Source: Nymphaea colorata (lineage: Eukaryota > Streptophyta > Magnoliopsida > Nymphaeales > Nymphaeaceae). From it: a stretch of 64,000 bases of DNA. The position numbers and the translations under genes were made by a program. Under the pieces are notes generated by a model, which searched no databases, was not told the DNA's origin, and saw only the letters and a list, made by a program, of their open reading frames with translations. Shown piece by piece: positions 1 to 11,900 of this stretch (position 1 is its first letter; each line of letters begins with the position of its first letter). The DNA lies in contig NC_045138.2 of the NCBI RefSeq assembly GCF_008831285.2, positions 20,121,934 through 20,185,933 on the forward strand. The letters are read 5' to 3'.

Positions 1-1069
1 GAAAACATGTTGCCACATTTTATCCAAGGGTCATTTTAGTAATTTAGATTTTTTCACTTTCACGTCTGCCTTTAGAAGGTCATATGTCTGACTTACTTTT
101 TGCCTTTGCTTTAAAAAAAAAAGGAAAAAAAACACCTTTTTTTTATTGTCAATAAGAGCTGCACTTTCATAAGAATTGCCAAACAAAAGCCTAGACTCAT
201 TACATTATTTATAAAATAACCCATGGCAATTTCAACTCAGCCACCACATCAAACTGGTTTACCATTTGTTCAATTCCAAGTTGTTTTTTTTTTTCCTCAA
301 TAGAAATGATGTTTGACAAGTGCCTTTAGGGTTTAAGGCTGCATTGTGGCGTGGGTATGAGTATAATATACCTTTCATGTCGTGCTCCCGCCCTATAATG
401 GGAGGATTAATACTACCCCACAGGGGGTTTAACTAAGCTCATGGTATTTTGCCTTGTGATTCCTCGTATTTTCTAAGTTCTTTGAATTCCAAGCTTCAAT
501 ATCTCTTGTATCTAGAAAGCGGAGCTGGTTGTATGTTATGCCTTCCAAAGTTTTCATGGGCGACAAACAGACTCAAGGGCGGAACTATGAATTTTTCATG
601 GCAAGAACCAAATTATAGTTTCAAAATCTGAACAAGAACCGAAATTGAATAATAAAACATTATTGTCATTTCACCATGATCCGCCGCCCGATGCAGCTAT
701 TACTCACGATGTATGATATGTGCAATTGCAATAAGAAAGCCACATTTGGAAGAGTTTCAAAATGATGTTCAAATGAAGTAGTCAGAACAATGTAATAAGG
801 AGCATATTTAGGTGCATTGTCCTGCATTGTTTAGCCCGTTGCAGTGGAGCCAGAAATTTTAGGTAGTGTTACACTAAACTTTAAATTTTAAGACTGGTTA
901 TATGTAAAAATGAAAATTAATGAAGTTTATGTGTAAAAATAAAACAAATTTCGTTGGTTGATGCATCGACCGCTTCACATGTTTGTCTTTCTCGCCATTT
1001 GGAGACCTCTAATTAAATTACTATTAGGCATTAAAACTCTTGATTTATTTAATTTGAAGGTCAAAAAAT
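1..1069. other. Intergenic, no gene seen
   Basis: AT-rich non-coding sequence with homopolymer A and T runs. No open frame here looks like a protein family. Around 845-960 there is a degenerate copy of a dispersed repeat whose hallmark is 'gtggagccagaaattt', also found near 43.5, 45.8 and 50.6 kb. Confidence 0.5.
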
Positions 1070-1353
1070 TAAGCCAGGGCATCAGACCGGCCCCGACATC
1101 CACAACCCGGGCTTGAGCCCGACCCTACTCGGACAACTTGAGCTCGGCCTAATTAAATTTAAAAATCACAATTAATCATAATAAAATATTAGAAATAGAT
1201 ATATAAATTAATAAAAAAATTTAAAAACTCATTATTGAGATCACCCTGGCTTATCGATCTGGCCTGGGTTCATTTTTTCCGGGCCCGTGCCCAGCCTTGA
1301 GTCGGGCCAAGTACTGGATACCCGGCAGTGACCCAACTCGGTGCCCAAACTTA
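1070..1353. mobile_element. hAT-like MITE, 284 bp
   Basis: A non-autonomous element with GC-rich ends and an AT-rich core. The left end (t-aagccagggcatc) and the reverse complement of the right end (taagtttgggcacc) form imperfect terminal inverted repeats. They match the ends of the larger element at 36061-37028. Flanks are caaaaaat (1062-1069) and ctaaaaat (1354-1361), a 7-of-8 match, as expected of an aged 8-bp hAT target duplication. It encodes nothing. Confidence 0.7.
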
Positions 1354-1991
1354 CTAAAAATCCAACCCACACTATCCTTTTGCTATACACAATTTTTGGG
1401 AATCTAACGGTCATTCGTAAATGAAAGCATGCGTGAATTTACCACTTTCATTGGCAAAATGTTGGACTCATTGTGTTCAGTTTTTGTTTTCTTTTTACAA
1501 TTTTCTCTCTGTTTATCAGCTATTTTCTGACCATCAATTATGTGAAAAGTGGGCGATAGGGTTAATCGGTGAGATAAACCCAAGTTGACTACACAATTAA
1601 AATCTGTCGCTAAAAGCACTATTAACTAGTATTAAAAGTTATATGTCACTATACAGTAAAAACCGCCAATAATGCCTTGGTGATTGAAGACTTTTTAGTG
1701 ACAGATTTTAATGGTTTAACCATCAATTATATATACATATATAAAAATTTAATGGTAACTCCGTTTAATTTGTACCGCTCGATTCAACATGATTGATGGT
1801 TAAAAAGAAAATATTTATACTTTTTTTTTCTTGTTTTTCTTTCAACCATTTATTTTTGTATGCAGTGGTTGAACTCGAGGTACTATTTCAAGACGGGCGG
1901 GCACAACCAAGAATTTCAAGATAGTAGTTGAAAAGTAGTCCATTTATAGTTAACCAGAGCCATTATTTATTCACTCAAATGTATATATAAT

Positions 1992-2016
1992 TATATATAT
2001 ATATATATATATATAT
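1992..2016. repeat. (TA)n microsatellite
   Basis: Uninterrupted TA dinucleotide run in intergenic DNA. Confidence 0.9.
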
Positions 2017-4702
2017 TAATGTGTGCTTATACTTGATTTTAACAAAGAGATTGATCTGTAAGCAAAACCCAGATTATGTAAGGCAACATTTTGCTGCTTT
2101 TAGCGAAACAGATTGTCTGCTTATTCCACATTTCCACAAGTCAAGTCAGATCTTTATCTCGAGAGCGAAGAAAGGGTCGGTAGATTTCGAATGGCACCGT
2201 CGACGAGGTGTTGGTGGCTTCCACGTTCGAGCATGGATTTTGAGAAGCACATGGTTTACTTGCTTTGATTATTTGAAATTATACGCAGCGTTTGAGTCAG
2301 TAAACCCTTTGTATAAAGCTGCCAGTTTCCCAGTTTTATGTGACAGTGCAGAGTAAGAAGGTATAAGGAAGCCTCTATTATTGTTTACCGTTACTTTGTT
2401 GTATTCATGGATGACATTGTCAGAGAAATATTTTGAAGAGGCCCAAGTTCTTCTCCACTTTTCTTTGCCACCGGTGCTTCTCTCAAGTTATGAAAGAGAA
2501 ATACATTTTGATTTTCAGTGTGTTGTTAACTTGGATCATATAGAAATTCTGTAAAATATTGTTTGATCTTATACAAATTTTGGAAACTCCTCTAAGAAAA
2601 AAATTTATGTTCTTGCCTTGGATTTGGGACTTGAGTAGAGAGAGGTGCAACTGTCAATTAGAAAGTCGCTCATCTATTATTTATAATTTATAAGAGTAAT
2701 GCCCTCAAGAATCAAACTGATGATCGGGCTCTTGCAGCTTGATCAGCTGCACTATGCTCTTTAGAGCTAGAGAAGAAACAAACAAATTGCATGCATCTAT
2801 CCACGGTGACCTTGTATACCCAGCTGTATGTTTTGACATAACAATGTCAACGATCTGAAGTTTTTTCAAGGAGATCAGTGCACGCGAGACACTTGCTTTA
2901 GATCTTAGATCCATGATAGATTTTAGAACTTTGGATTGGAGATCCGAGAAGTTAAAATCTTAGTTAAAAAATCCCCTCTTTGATGCATTATCTCGGACTT
3001 TTATTTCATTCCCTCTCTACCTTCATGCGAAAATATGAAATCCACTTGAACTAAGACCTCCTCCTCCCCTTTGGATTTGAGATTGATGGATTTCTGCATT
3101 CTCACGAATTCAACTCTGTGCTTCTTGGATCTACAGTTTGATAAACATCAGATTTACTCAACAAATCCGACCTCAGATACGAGATCTAAAACCATCAAAC
3201 ACAACTTAAAGTTTAAAAAGAGAAAATAATGATCATATAGTTTCCAGCAGACGGTCATGTTTTCACAACGCCGTGTTGAATTTGTCAAATTGCAAACTAC
3301 CCAAACTTTGAAAATTAACAAAATTAGAACAAAGAGGCCTCGATTTGGGTCTCTACCATGGGAACCCGTGTTCCGCCGTTTTACTATAAAAGCATTTTAT
3401 TCTTCTTGTAAGAAACCACTTTTTTGAATTCTACCGATTGAGAAGCGTCATATCACAATATAGTCTTGTTTTTTTTTTTAAATATATGTTGATATTTTCA
3501 TAATACTTAAATTTTATGGTGCTTAATCTGAAAAAAGAAAAGACTAAAATTACCAAAACCTACTTTGACGGCCATTTTCTGAATATAAAGGGATAAACTC
3601 AACGATTATTGATTATTCACACCAACTTGGGCAAGTCGGCAATATTGCTTATTAAATTTATGGAAAAATTTCGATTTAATACATTTCAAACCGTCTCAAA
3701 CTACATGAATTTGGTAGGGGTGTCAAATTTAGGTAAAGGTATATAAATATATATTCAAATTCAAATTCGGATTTGAATGTAAACAAAGAAAAATTTGTAC
3801 CATGTTGGAATCTGTTTTGAATCTGTTTAAACTCACAACTGAATTAGAATCTGACTTTCAAATGCACAATCGAATCCTAACCACAATATTATATATTCAA
3901 AAAACCAAATTTCAAACTATTGGATTCCTGACATTGTATATTTATTAAAATTATTTGTACATCTCATGTTTTAAACCCGAACCCGATCCATTAATTTGTT
4001 AATGAAAAGGTAAGCCATTTCCATATCCTACTTTTTCGAAGCAATTCAGTTAGATGATATCTAATCTAATTCCGGATCAATTGATGTCCCTGGCTATTGT
4101 AGCTACATGAAATTCATATATCAACTTTATAATCATTACTGTCCATGCAAGGAATACTTTATTTTTTTTAGGAATGAGTCAGGAAAAAAAAATATGACGA
4201 AAATTTTCATCATGAATACTTTACAAGAAGGGCAGAGCCAAAAAAAAATTGGTTAAGGGGCACTATGTAATATGTATAACATTTAAAATTTTTAAGGGAC
4301 ACCAATATGTAAATTAAAAAAACAAAACTCTGAAGTATGAATATGAAAATTTTTTTGAGGGCAGTGCTCGCACATGATGCTCAACTCCTTTTAGCAAGAT
4401 CCCAAGGAAACTCATCACCATCGCCAAACTCTTGGGGTCCCATTCAGGAACAGATGAGGTACGAAGTGCATAAGCCTTGCAATAAAAAATCATTCAGATG
4501 AGATTTGAACTCACGATGTCCTTCCATCATAGCGACGTTCACAATTCACGCCCATTGAAAAAAACACCAATCTCTTCGGACCATCAAGGGAAGCTTAGCC
4601 ATTGAGGAATGTTGGCTCTAAAAGAAGACCAACCTCGGGGTTAAGAGTGGAGTCAGGAATTTTTGGTTGTAGGAACCTAACTACAGTTTCAAAATTTTAT
4701 TA

Positions 4703-4704
<2 letters not shown>

Positions 4705-4765
<61 letters not shown>
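4705..4765. repeat. (AT)n microsatellite, about 30 units
   Basis: Perfect AT run of about 60 bp inside a decayed dispersed repeat. It accounts for the isoleucine/tyrosine tail of a spurious open frame on the minus strand. Confidence 0.95.
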
Positions 4766-4768
<3 letters not shown>

Positions 4769-7700
4769 TTTTATATAAGTTAAACTAATTTTTTTAAAAT
4801 TTACATATAAATTTTTGAATTTTTTAACATTTGAGGGGGTCGAGGGCAAGGTCCCTGCTTGCCCTCCCTTGGCAGGGGCAAGGGCTAGGGCAGGTATGGA
4901 CAATTGCTTACTTAGGTTCACAAAAATTATTTCCTTCTATATTGCTATGTGGGGCATATTTTTATTTACATATTAATGCCCTTTAAAAATTTTAATCTTA
5001 TTATTAGTATCCTTTAATAAAAATTTCAGGCTTAATTCGTCCGTTCTCTCTGGATATAATATCACACAAGAACACCTGTAGAATGTACTTGGCTGGACCA
5101 GCCTATGTGATTTAGATGCATGTGGGAGCAGAGTGGCTAACATGGGACGACATATTCCCACGTTTTACCAGAAATACATTTTGCTAATTTTTTAGGATTT
5201 TTTTTTTTGAGTTTCATTTTTGCTCTTATGGGAGGAGAGTCTTCTATTTGACCTGTAGTGACATTTTGGTCACTACAAGCCTACAATTCATGGTCCCCAT
5301 AATATATAACCTGCTCAGTTGAAAGCAGTAGTGGAACTAGAAATATGTAAATATACAAATAAACAATTTATGTGGTACCAATATGTGCAATTGCCTACAC
5401 CAGCTCACATGTGCTTCTGCTGCTACTGTAAGGTAGCGTAGCGGATTCCTGTTGAACTTCAAAATCTCTTTTTTCTTGTCTAAAATGTCATGCTTTCGGA
5501 TGCAAAAGATATCTCTTGGAATGTAAAGTTTCAGCACCTCCATGAATAGTATCGATATTCCAGTTATAAGTTTTGGTGCTTCTGTGGCACTTGAAGGTAC
5601 TTACAGACTACAGATAAACTTGCAGATGGAGAGCCCGCAATGAAATGTTGTGGATACTTAAATTAGTTATCAAGATACAGTACATGCTTCTAAGTAGAAT
5701 GGTTTTAGTTGGTATACGGTGCATTCCTATCTAACGAGGCATAGACATTGCAGTGGCCATTAATTCTCAGGACGTGTGGCTATAAGCTTGGAGGGCGTTA
5801 GAGCTATCCCAAGAAGAGTAATGGGGCTAATCCAAGACGGTAGAGGAGGCACAAACACCGTTGGAACATTTGGAACTGGGTGTCTGCGCTTTTTGAGTTA
5901 CTCATTGTATGATCACAGGATGCTCGAGAACAAGGCACCAGGGGGTGGAGGCAGGTGTGGGCAACATGTGGGCAATTGCCGACAGAAACTTCAAAACATA
6001 CTTATTTATAGTTGACATCTTAGGGCAATTTTTTTCTCATTTACATGTTGATACTCTTTTAAAATTTAAAATTTATTACTAGTGCTAGTCAGAAATTTCT
6101 GGCTTCTGCCCCTGGAAGGTGCTGCAATCTGCAGGGGTCTGGATCGAAGGTAAGATTACTCTCTCACCTCTCCCTGTCTCTTTCTATCTCTATATATGTT
6201 GTTGGCAAATGTGGTTCCCTTTTTCTGGCAGCGGATTTATTTGTTATTACAGATCCATAGTGATGTTGGGTACTTAAAATGCATGGAGACTGATATACTG
6301 ATTATATATCAAATATATACTGTATCATAATACTGGGAATGTTGTGATATATTTATATGCCTATATTGGTATGTTCGTGCATATATATACTATGGGAGAG
6401 TTATTTGAATATGTGTCATATAATGTGAACTTCTTGAATGCGTTTCCATGTAGTAATGGAGTATAGGCAAGTTTCTGGGGCACAAGATAAACTGACATGC
6501 TATAAAGACCAAACGTACTACTTGTTCGATTGTATGCAGGGCAAGCTTTCATTCTGGTGATGAAAACACAGGGGAGGTTGAAGGATTCTTGCCGTGAAAG
6601 AGGTGGGGAAGGAGGTGATCGAAACTTATGGAGGCATGCTTGTAAGAAAAATTAGGAACAAACACAAACAAATATGGAAAACCAAATTAATCTATTATGA
6701 ATGAAAAGATATATGCGAGTGGCTTTGGATGGGACCCCCAAAGAAGTTGGTAACAGTAGAAAACGGTATTGTGTGGGCTGAATATATTAAAAAATATAAC
6801 AAATGAAAAGAAACCTACGCTTTTATATACATGCAATGGAAATAGAGATGAGATCAATGGTAGAGTCGGAAATTTCGTGGATGTTTTATTTTCAACTATT
6901 GTGAAGGGAACCAAAGACGATTCATCATCGAAAATATCATGTCGTTCTTGAATATAAAGGCATCTATCTATGATTCGTGGGAACAGCGTCAACTTCAAGT
7001 CTGTAAGTATGGTGGTAGCATGTATAGATCATTCGACAATGTGAAGAAGAAGAATCACTGGTTACAGGAGTACATGGCCACGAGGACGAGCATGTAATAG
7101 AAGGTTGATTCACATGGGTCACAAGAGAGAAGCTTCAAAAAGGTCTCGTATGTACGTCGCCATGAGTCTCGTCTTTGCAATGACTTCCTTAATATGTACT
7201 TGAAAAAAACCTTGTTCCATAAGACAAAGTATGTGATAAGGAAGGAAACTTGTTTGATTCGTTGATAACAATTATCACTTTGTTTGTGAACTTTCTTATT
7301 TTGTTGGCTCAAATGAATGATTAACCTTCATAAAATTGTTCGCTTGTTTTTATGTATACTTTGGTGATCCTAGTTGTATGATGAATTGCTTTCTTTTGAT
7401 AATTAATGTGAGAAAAAAATACTCTATATTTGTTGTGATGTAGAAACAGGTTCAACGAAGATTGATTTTGCTGAGCAAAATTGGTTCTCTGAGTTTGTGT
7501 TGTGTCAACAAGACCATATATGGACATGGCCATGGCTCGTGGGTCTCGATAAAAATTGTATGTTTATGGTTGCACGTCCAAATTCATATATATTTGTTTA
7601 CATGCTTCGAGGGATGTACTTGTAAACAGGTATGAATATACCATGAGCAGACTAGCTATTTCAAAATGAGCTTGTACATGTAAAAAGGCCGTCAATATGC

Positions 7701-8249
7701 ATAAACAAGCTACGTACATCTGCAAACAAATTACGAATAATTATTTGGGTGCATGATTAACTACTTTTGTTTTACATTATTTTACGGAAATATTAATAAG
7801 TAGTGACAATTATGCTCATTTAGTTTAACTTTACATATTAAATTTGGAAGATTACTATGCTCCAACTATTACAATTTTTGGTTTACACATAATCTGACAA
7901 ATTTATAACGCTCAAATTACTATTTTTATTAACAGATTTTCCTTTATTGATGCAGTATTTTTTCTTAACAATGTTATGAACCTTCTTTGATGGCCCAGAT
8001 CCAATTCCAACATAGCCTTCAACAGGAAGACATGACCAAAGCCTATGCATTCTCGACAGCAGTCACTTTTGCAGCCAAGTGAATCAAACGAGGGACGCAG
8101 CTCGGTCTATCCCTGATTGTACGATTTTATAAAAGACAATATTGGATGTCCCACGAAGCACAGATGCACGTACATATTTCCAAGAACAGCAGAGCAAGAT
8201 GTTCCTGTTTCCGGGAACCAGACGGGCCCACTAGTTTTTATTGCTTGAT

Positions 8250-8409
8250 TCAAGAAGCAGCACAGATATTGAGCTCAGAGTTCTTAATTTGAGCCAAGGC
8301 TTCAAATGCGGGCTCAGCATGCATAAAGCAAAAATGATGCGTCACATCTGAATGAGCATATGCTCCATTGTCACAATTATAACGTCCGATGTAATAATTT
8401 GGTGCTTTT
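8250..8409 (-). CDS. Candidate 3' terminal exon, unknown protein
   Basis: After a plausible acceptor (attcag, ending at 8410) the minus strand is open for 52 residues to a TGA at 8250. The peptide has segments such as KAPNYYIGRYNCDNG and HSDVTHHFCFMHAEPAF, and its composition looks more protein-like than the surrounding intergenic frames. The open frame extends further upstream to about 85 codons without an ATG. A possible 33-nt mini-exon at 8792-8824 (acceptor ttgcag, donor gtaaag) would join it in phase. I do not recognise the family. It could be a decayed gene, a spliced 3' UTR segment of SKA3, or chance. Confidence 0.25.
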
Positions 8410-8984
8410 CTGAATACTTTAGTAAGCAAGCTCGAGCTAGATAGGCTCTTTAAAGAATAATTAAGAGGGAAACCGGGTTGTTGAATCTTTAACCTCCTTC
8501 AGCCTAGAGGTCTCAATTCTCCAGAAACACACTTAACGCCAAGTGAATGAATTCCTGTTTAAACCGATTTGACTACACTCATTTTCCTAGGCTACAGATT
8601 TCTTAAGAGAAAAGAAGTCATCACGTTTTCACAATGCTTGATGCACGCATAACTTAGCTAGCAAAACCCCAGCGGATGACCAGCTCTCTTGTGACATACA
8701 TAAAAAGACACACATAAACCCATTCAGTACTCCATTGGAAGCACTAGTAGCAAAGACAAGCACTCTAGAAACTTAGTTTTATTCACTTTACCGGGTCCTG
8801 GAATAACGCAGGCCAACGAGCAAACTGCAAGAAACACGGGACGGGTCTACTAAGAGACAACTCATGAAAATAAAAACTGTCAATAGGATGAATTATTTAC
8901 CTGCACACCTAGCAAAAAAGAATAGATCAAGTGCATGGATAACAGGATAAGTGGGGAGAGAGATATATATAATATGTATATATA
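8410..8984 (-). other. 3' flank / probable 3' UTR of SKA3
   Basis: This sequence lies just downstream of the SKA3 stop on the minus strand. It holds only the possible 33-nt mini-exon at 8792-8824 discussed under the candidate exon. Nothing else is evident. Confidence 0.4.
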
Positions 8985-11900
8985 TCACAAATCAGCCACT
9001 CGATAAACAACAGCACCATCTACGCTACTCTCGAGCACCAAACGTTTCATCTGAAGTAGTACTAGGAGGCAAGACCTGGCTTTGAGTCCTGAGTGCAAGA
9101 AACCAAAGATCGAAGCGAATATCAAGAATCAAGAAGGCAATTCTTAAATGTCAGCAATTTAAGCCTTGCCTTTTTCAATTTAAATTTTAAACAGAGGACA
9201 CTGTCAACCGGTAATAGATGGCCAGTTAAAAACAATAAGATTTACATACCTAGCCCCAATGACTCGAGCCTACTTTGATCGAATGAATAAATGCCGTGTC
9301 CACACAGCCTCTCGTTCATCTTCAAGACAGCTTCATGCAGCTCCTATATCAAGTGGTCAAGTCTTATCTCACCGCATAAGAAACAAAGGCAGTTGTAACA
9401 TTGAATAATTTTCCAATAAACCAAAGAATACTAATCAAGCAGTATAAGAAGCATCTCATTTTATAGCAGGTCAGACCTCCCATGAAGCTAAAATTCTCAA
9501 ATAGAAAGGAAGCTGATCATAGTCGCTCTTTGCGACTTCTATTCTATGTCCAGCAGATTGACTGAGTGTATCACCATTATCCAGCAAGTGATCTGAAGCC
9601 AATGCGGAGTCAAAGAAGAAGCATCAGGAGAAAATTTTCAGACAATGCAGAAAGACATCTCAGAGGATGGACTATTAGGAGAACAATTCTGCATTTAACC
9701 TGAAATATCCGAAGAATGTTTGTCCGAACCATTACCAACATTAATGTGATTATCTTTCTCATACCTGGCAAGTTAACAAATGGAGAGAAAAATTTAAAGC
9801 AGAAGGAACCTTATAAAACAAGCAAATTCAGAAAGAATCTCTTATACACATATTCTCTTACTTTGATGGTTCCGAAGAAGAGTAACTGGGGCTTTCTAGT
9901 CTGTCATCTGTAATAAGAGCCTTATTCAGTTAATAAAAATTGAAATCTACAAATTCTTAGCTTGATATTGAGAAAAGAGGACTGAAAAAAAATAACATTC
10001 TAAGCCACCCAAAACATACTGCAGAACACTTCTAATAAAAACAAAAAAACATCGAGATCTTAGACAGAAGCAGAAAACAAAAAGAATTAAAAAGTTTGAT
10101 AAGTTTGAATTCCCATTGCAATAAATGAGGCAAAAAGACGAGCAATGCCAAAAACTTTCATTACACGAGTATCCAACTACCGGATTGGAGGGACTTGTGA
10201 CTCACATTCCAGTATTCCTTGAGCTAAAATCTCATCTTATAACCATAGAAAAGAAAAAATAGAAAATGGACAGACCTTCAGAGGCCAAAGTGGCAAGAAA
10301 AGCATCGGAGAATCCCAACTCTCGAAATGATAGAGAGTCATCCAGTCTGTTAAATGTCAAAGAAATCAACAGTCTAATATCATCAAATATAACTGCATAA
10401 GTAATTAAAATAAAAAAGGAACTACGACCATGAAGAGAAACTTCAGTGCAACAAACAAAAACCAATTGAAACACATCAACAATCTATTCTGTGAAAAGAA
10501 ACATGAATGATAAAATCTAACCATACACAAACAAACTATTAAAAGAATTGTCAATCTAAATGAATTACTGACGAGAATTCTACCACTTAAACAAGCATTA
10601 TGACTTATGAGTGTTCAAAGAGTGAAAAATAAATAATAAATATCCATGGCAGGATCCTTGTGTTTGACATTTGAATATGCAAGAGGGAAGCTCTTTTTCT
10701 TTTTGGAAGAAGACATTTTTCTCTGTTGTTTAACAATATGATTTTTAAAGCATCTTTGCCTTTGAAGAAAAGACCACTTTAGCCTCCCTTTGTAAGCCTT
10801 ACATTCAAATGGAAATATGGATTCATGTATTTAAAAATATTTTGAAAAAAACTAAACATGAACAGTGCATGACAGCACTCACAAAGCCATTGCCATTGAA
10901 CTGATGAACTCAGTTCCAATCAACCAATTGAAGGTGATTCCTATAACAATGTGTCAAAAACATTAATGTTGGACAAGTGCAGTAAACCAATTCAATGGTT
11001 CAAGTTCAAGTTCAACCAACAAGCTACTTGGTTCAATTCTCAGTGCGACTTATAAGGTTGCAGATAGAATGAGTAACTTGAAGTCTTGAAGAACAAAAAA
11101 ATCAAGTTCAAGCCAAAGCATTGATTGATTCTGTTAAATGAGTCAAGCTGATAATAGGTTTATAAATTCTGGAAGCTTTTTCTAAGCTCATTAAAACTGC
11201 AAGTCTAATGTGCTTCAACTTTTTAATGCAAAAAGTGTTTTTGATGTAATAAGGCAATGTTGTAACATAGCATCTTGTACAATATGTAATGTAATTTTTA
11301 ATAAAACTGACACATTAAACCCCGAAACTAGGTATAGTTATAGTTTGCAGGGTATGACTTGTGATGCATGCTCATATCTTATTCTACAGAAAGATAGAAA
11401 TGTACCTTATGTTACACCTTCAAATTACAAACATTTATAGTCTTATACTTTCTTGAATCTCAATTTTAATTTTGTTATGAAGCCAGATTCTTATAAAGTA
11501 AACAAAACATAGCTAGTTTCAAGCAAGAAAATTAGAGTTTTCATAGATTTTTATGTAAGAGTTTATATGTATCCTCCAAAACAAAAAATTTCCAAGTTTT
11601 ACAACCACCAAATTGTTTGAAGACCCCTAGAAGTAAAGCATACACAAGAAAATTCGTTTGTTTGATACCCATTTAAGTGGTCAAGTTTCAAATTTTCAGT
11701 TACACCAAGGAGTAATTTAGGTGGTCAGTTTTCAAGTTTAATCATTTGTAAAAAAAATATGCATGTTATAGTAGCATTTGCACTTCATGTTTTTCATAAA
11801 GAGCATTTTTCCTTTTTTCCATTTTTCTCTTTTCCTTTATTGTGTGTCTTTTTTTTTTTACTATGAAGCAATTAAATATACAATGTTTATGTTACCAATC

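Larger units (their letters stand above)
1354..8249. other. Intergenic, repeat-rich, no confident gene
   Basis: No recognisable gene. An open frame at 2021-2356 (plus) has no family I know and starts at a non-ATG or weak codon. 2860-3210 and 3690-4000 look like decayed MITE-type repeats (the second is rich in attcgaat/attcggat). 4620-4920 and 5330-6120 carry degenerate copies of a dispersed repeat that includes part of the palindrome gtgggcaattgcccac. The region about 6.6-7.3 kb has a short tail frame ending at 7099 that could be a decayed 3' exon, but I cannot assign it. Confidence 0.4.

Noticed and set aside
2021-2356. 111-residue plus-strand frame
   Set aside because: No recognisable family, repeat-rich surroundings and no supporting splice or start context. 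Kept only as a remark in the intergenic entry.
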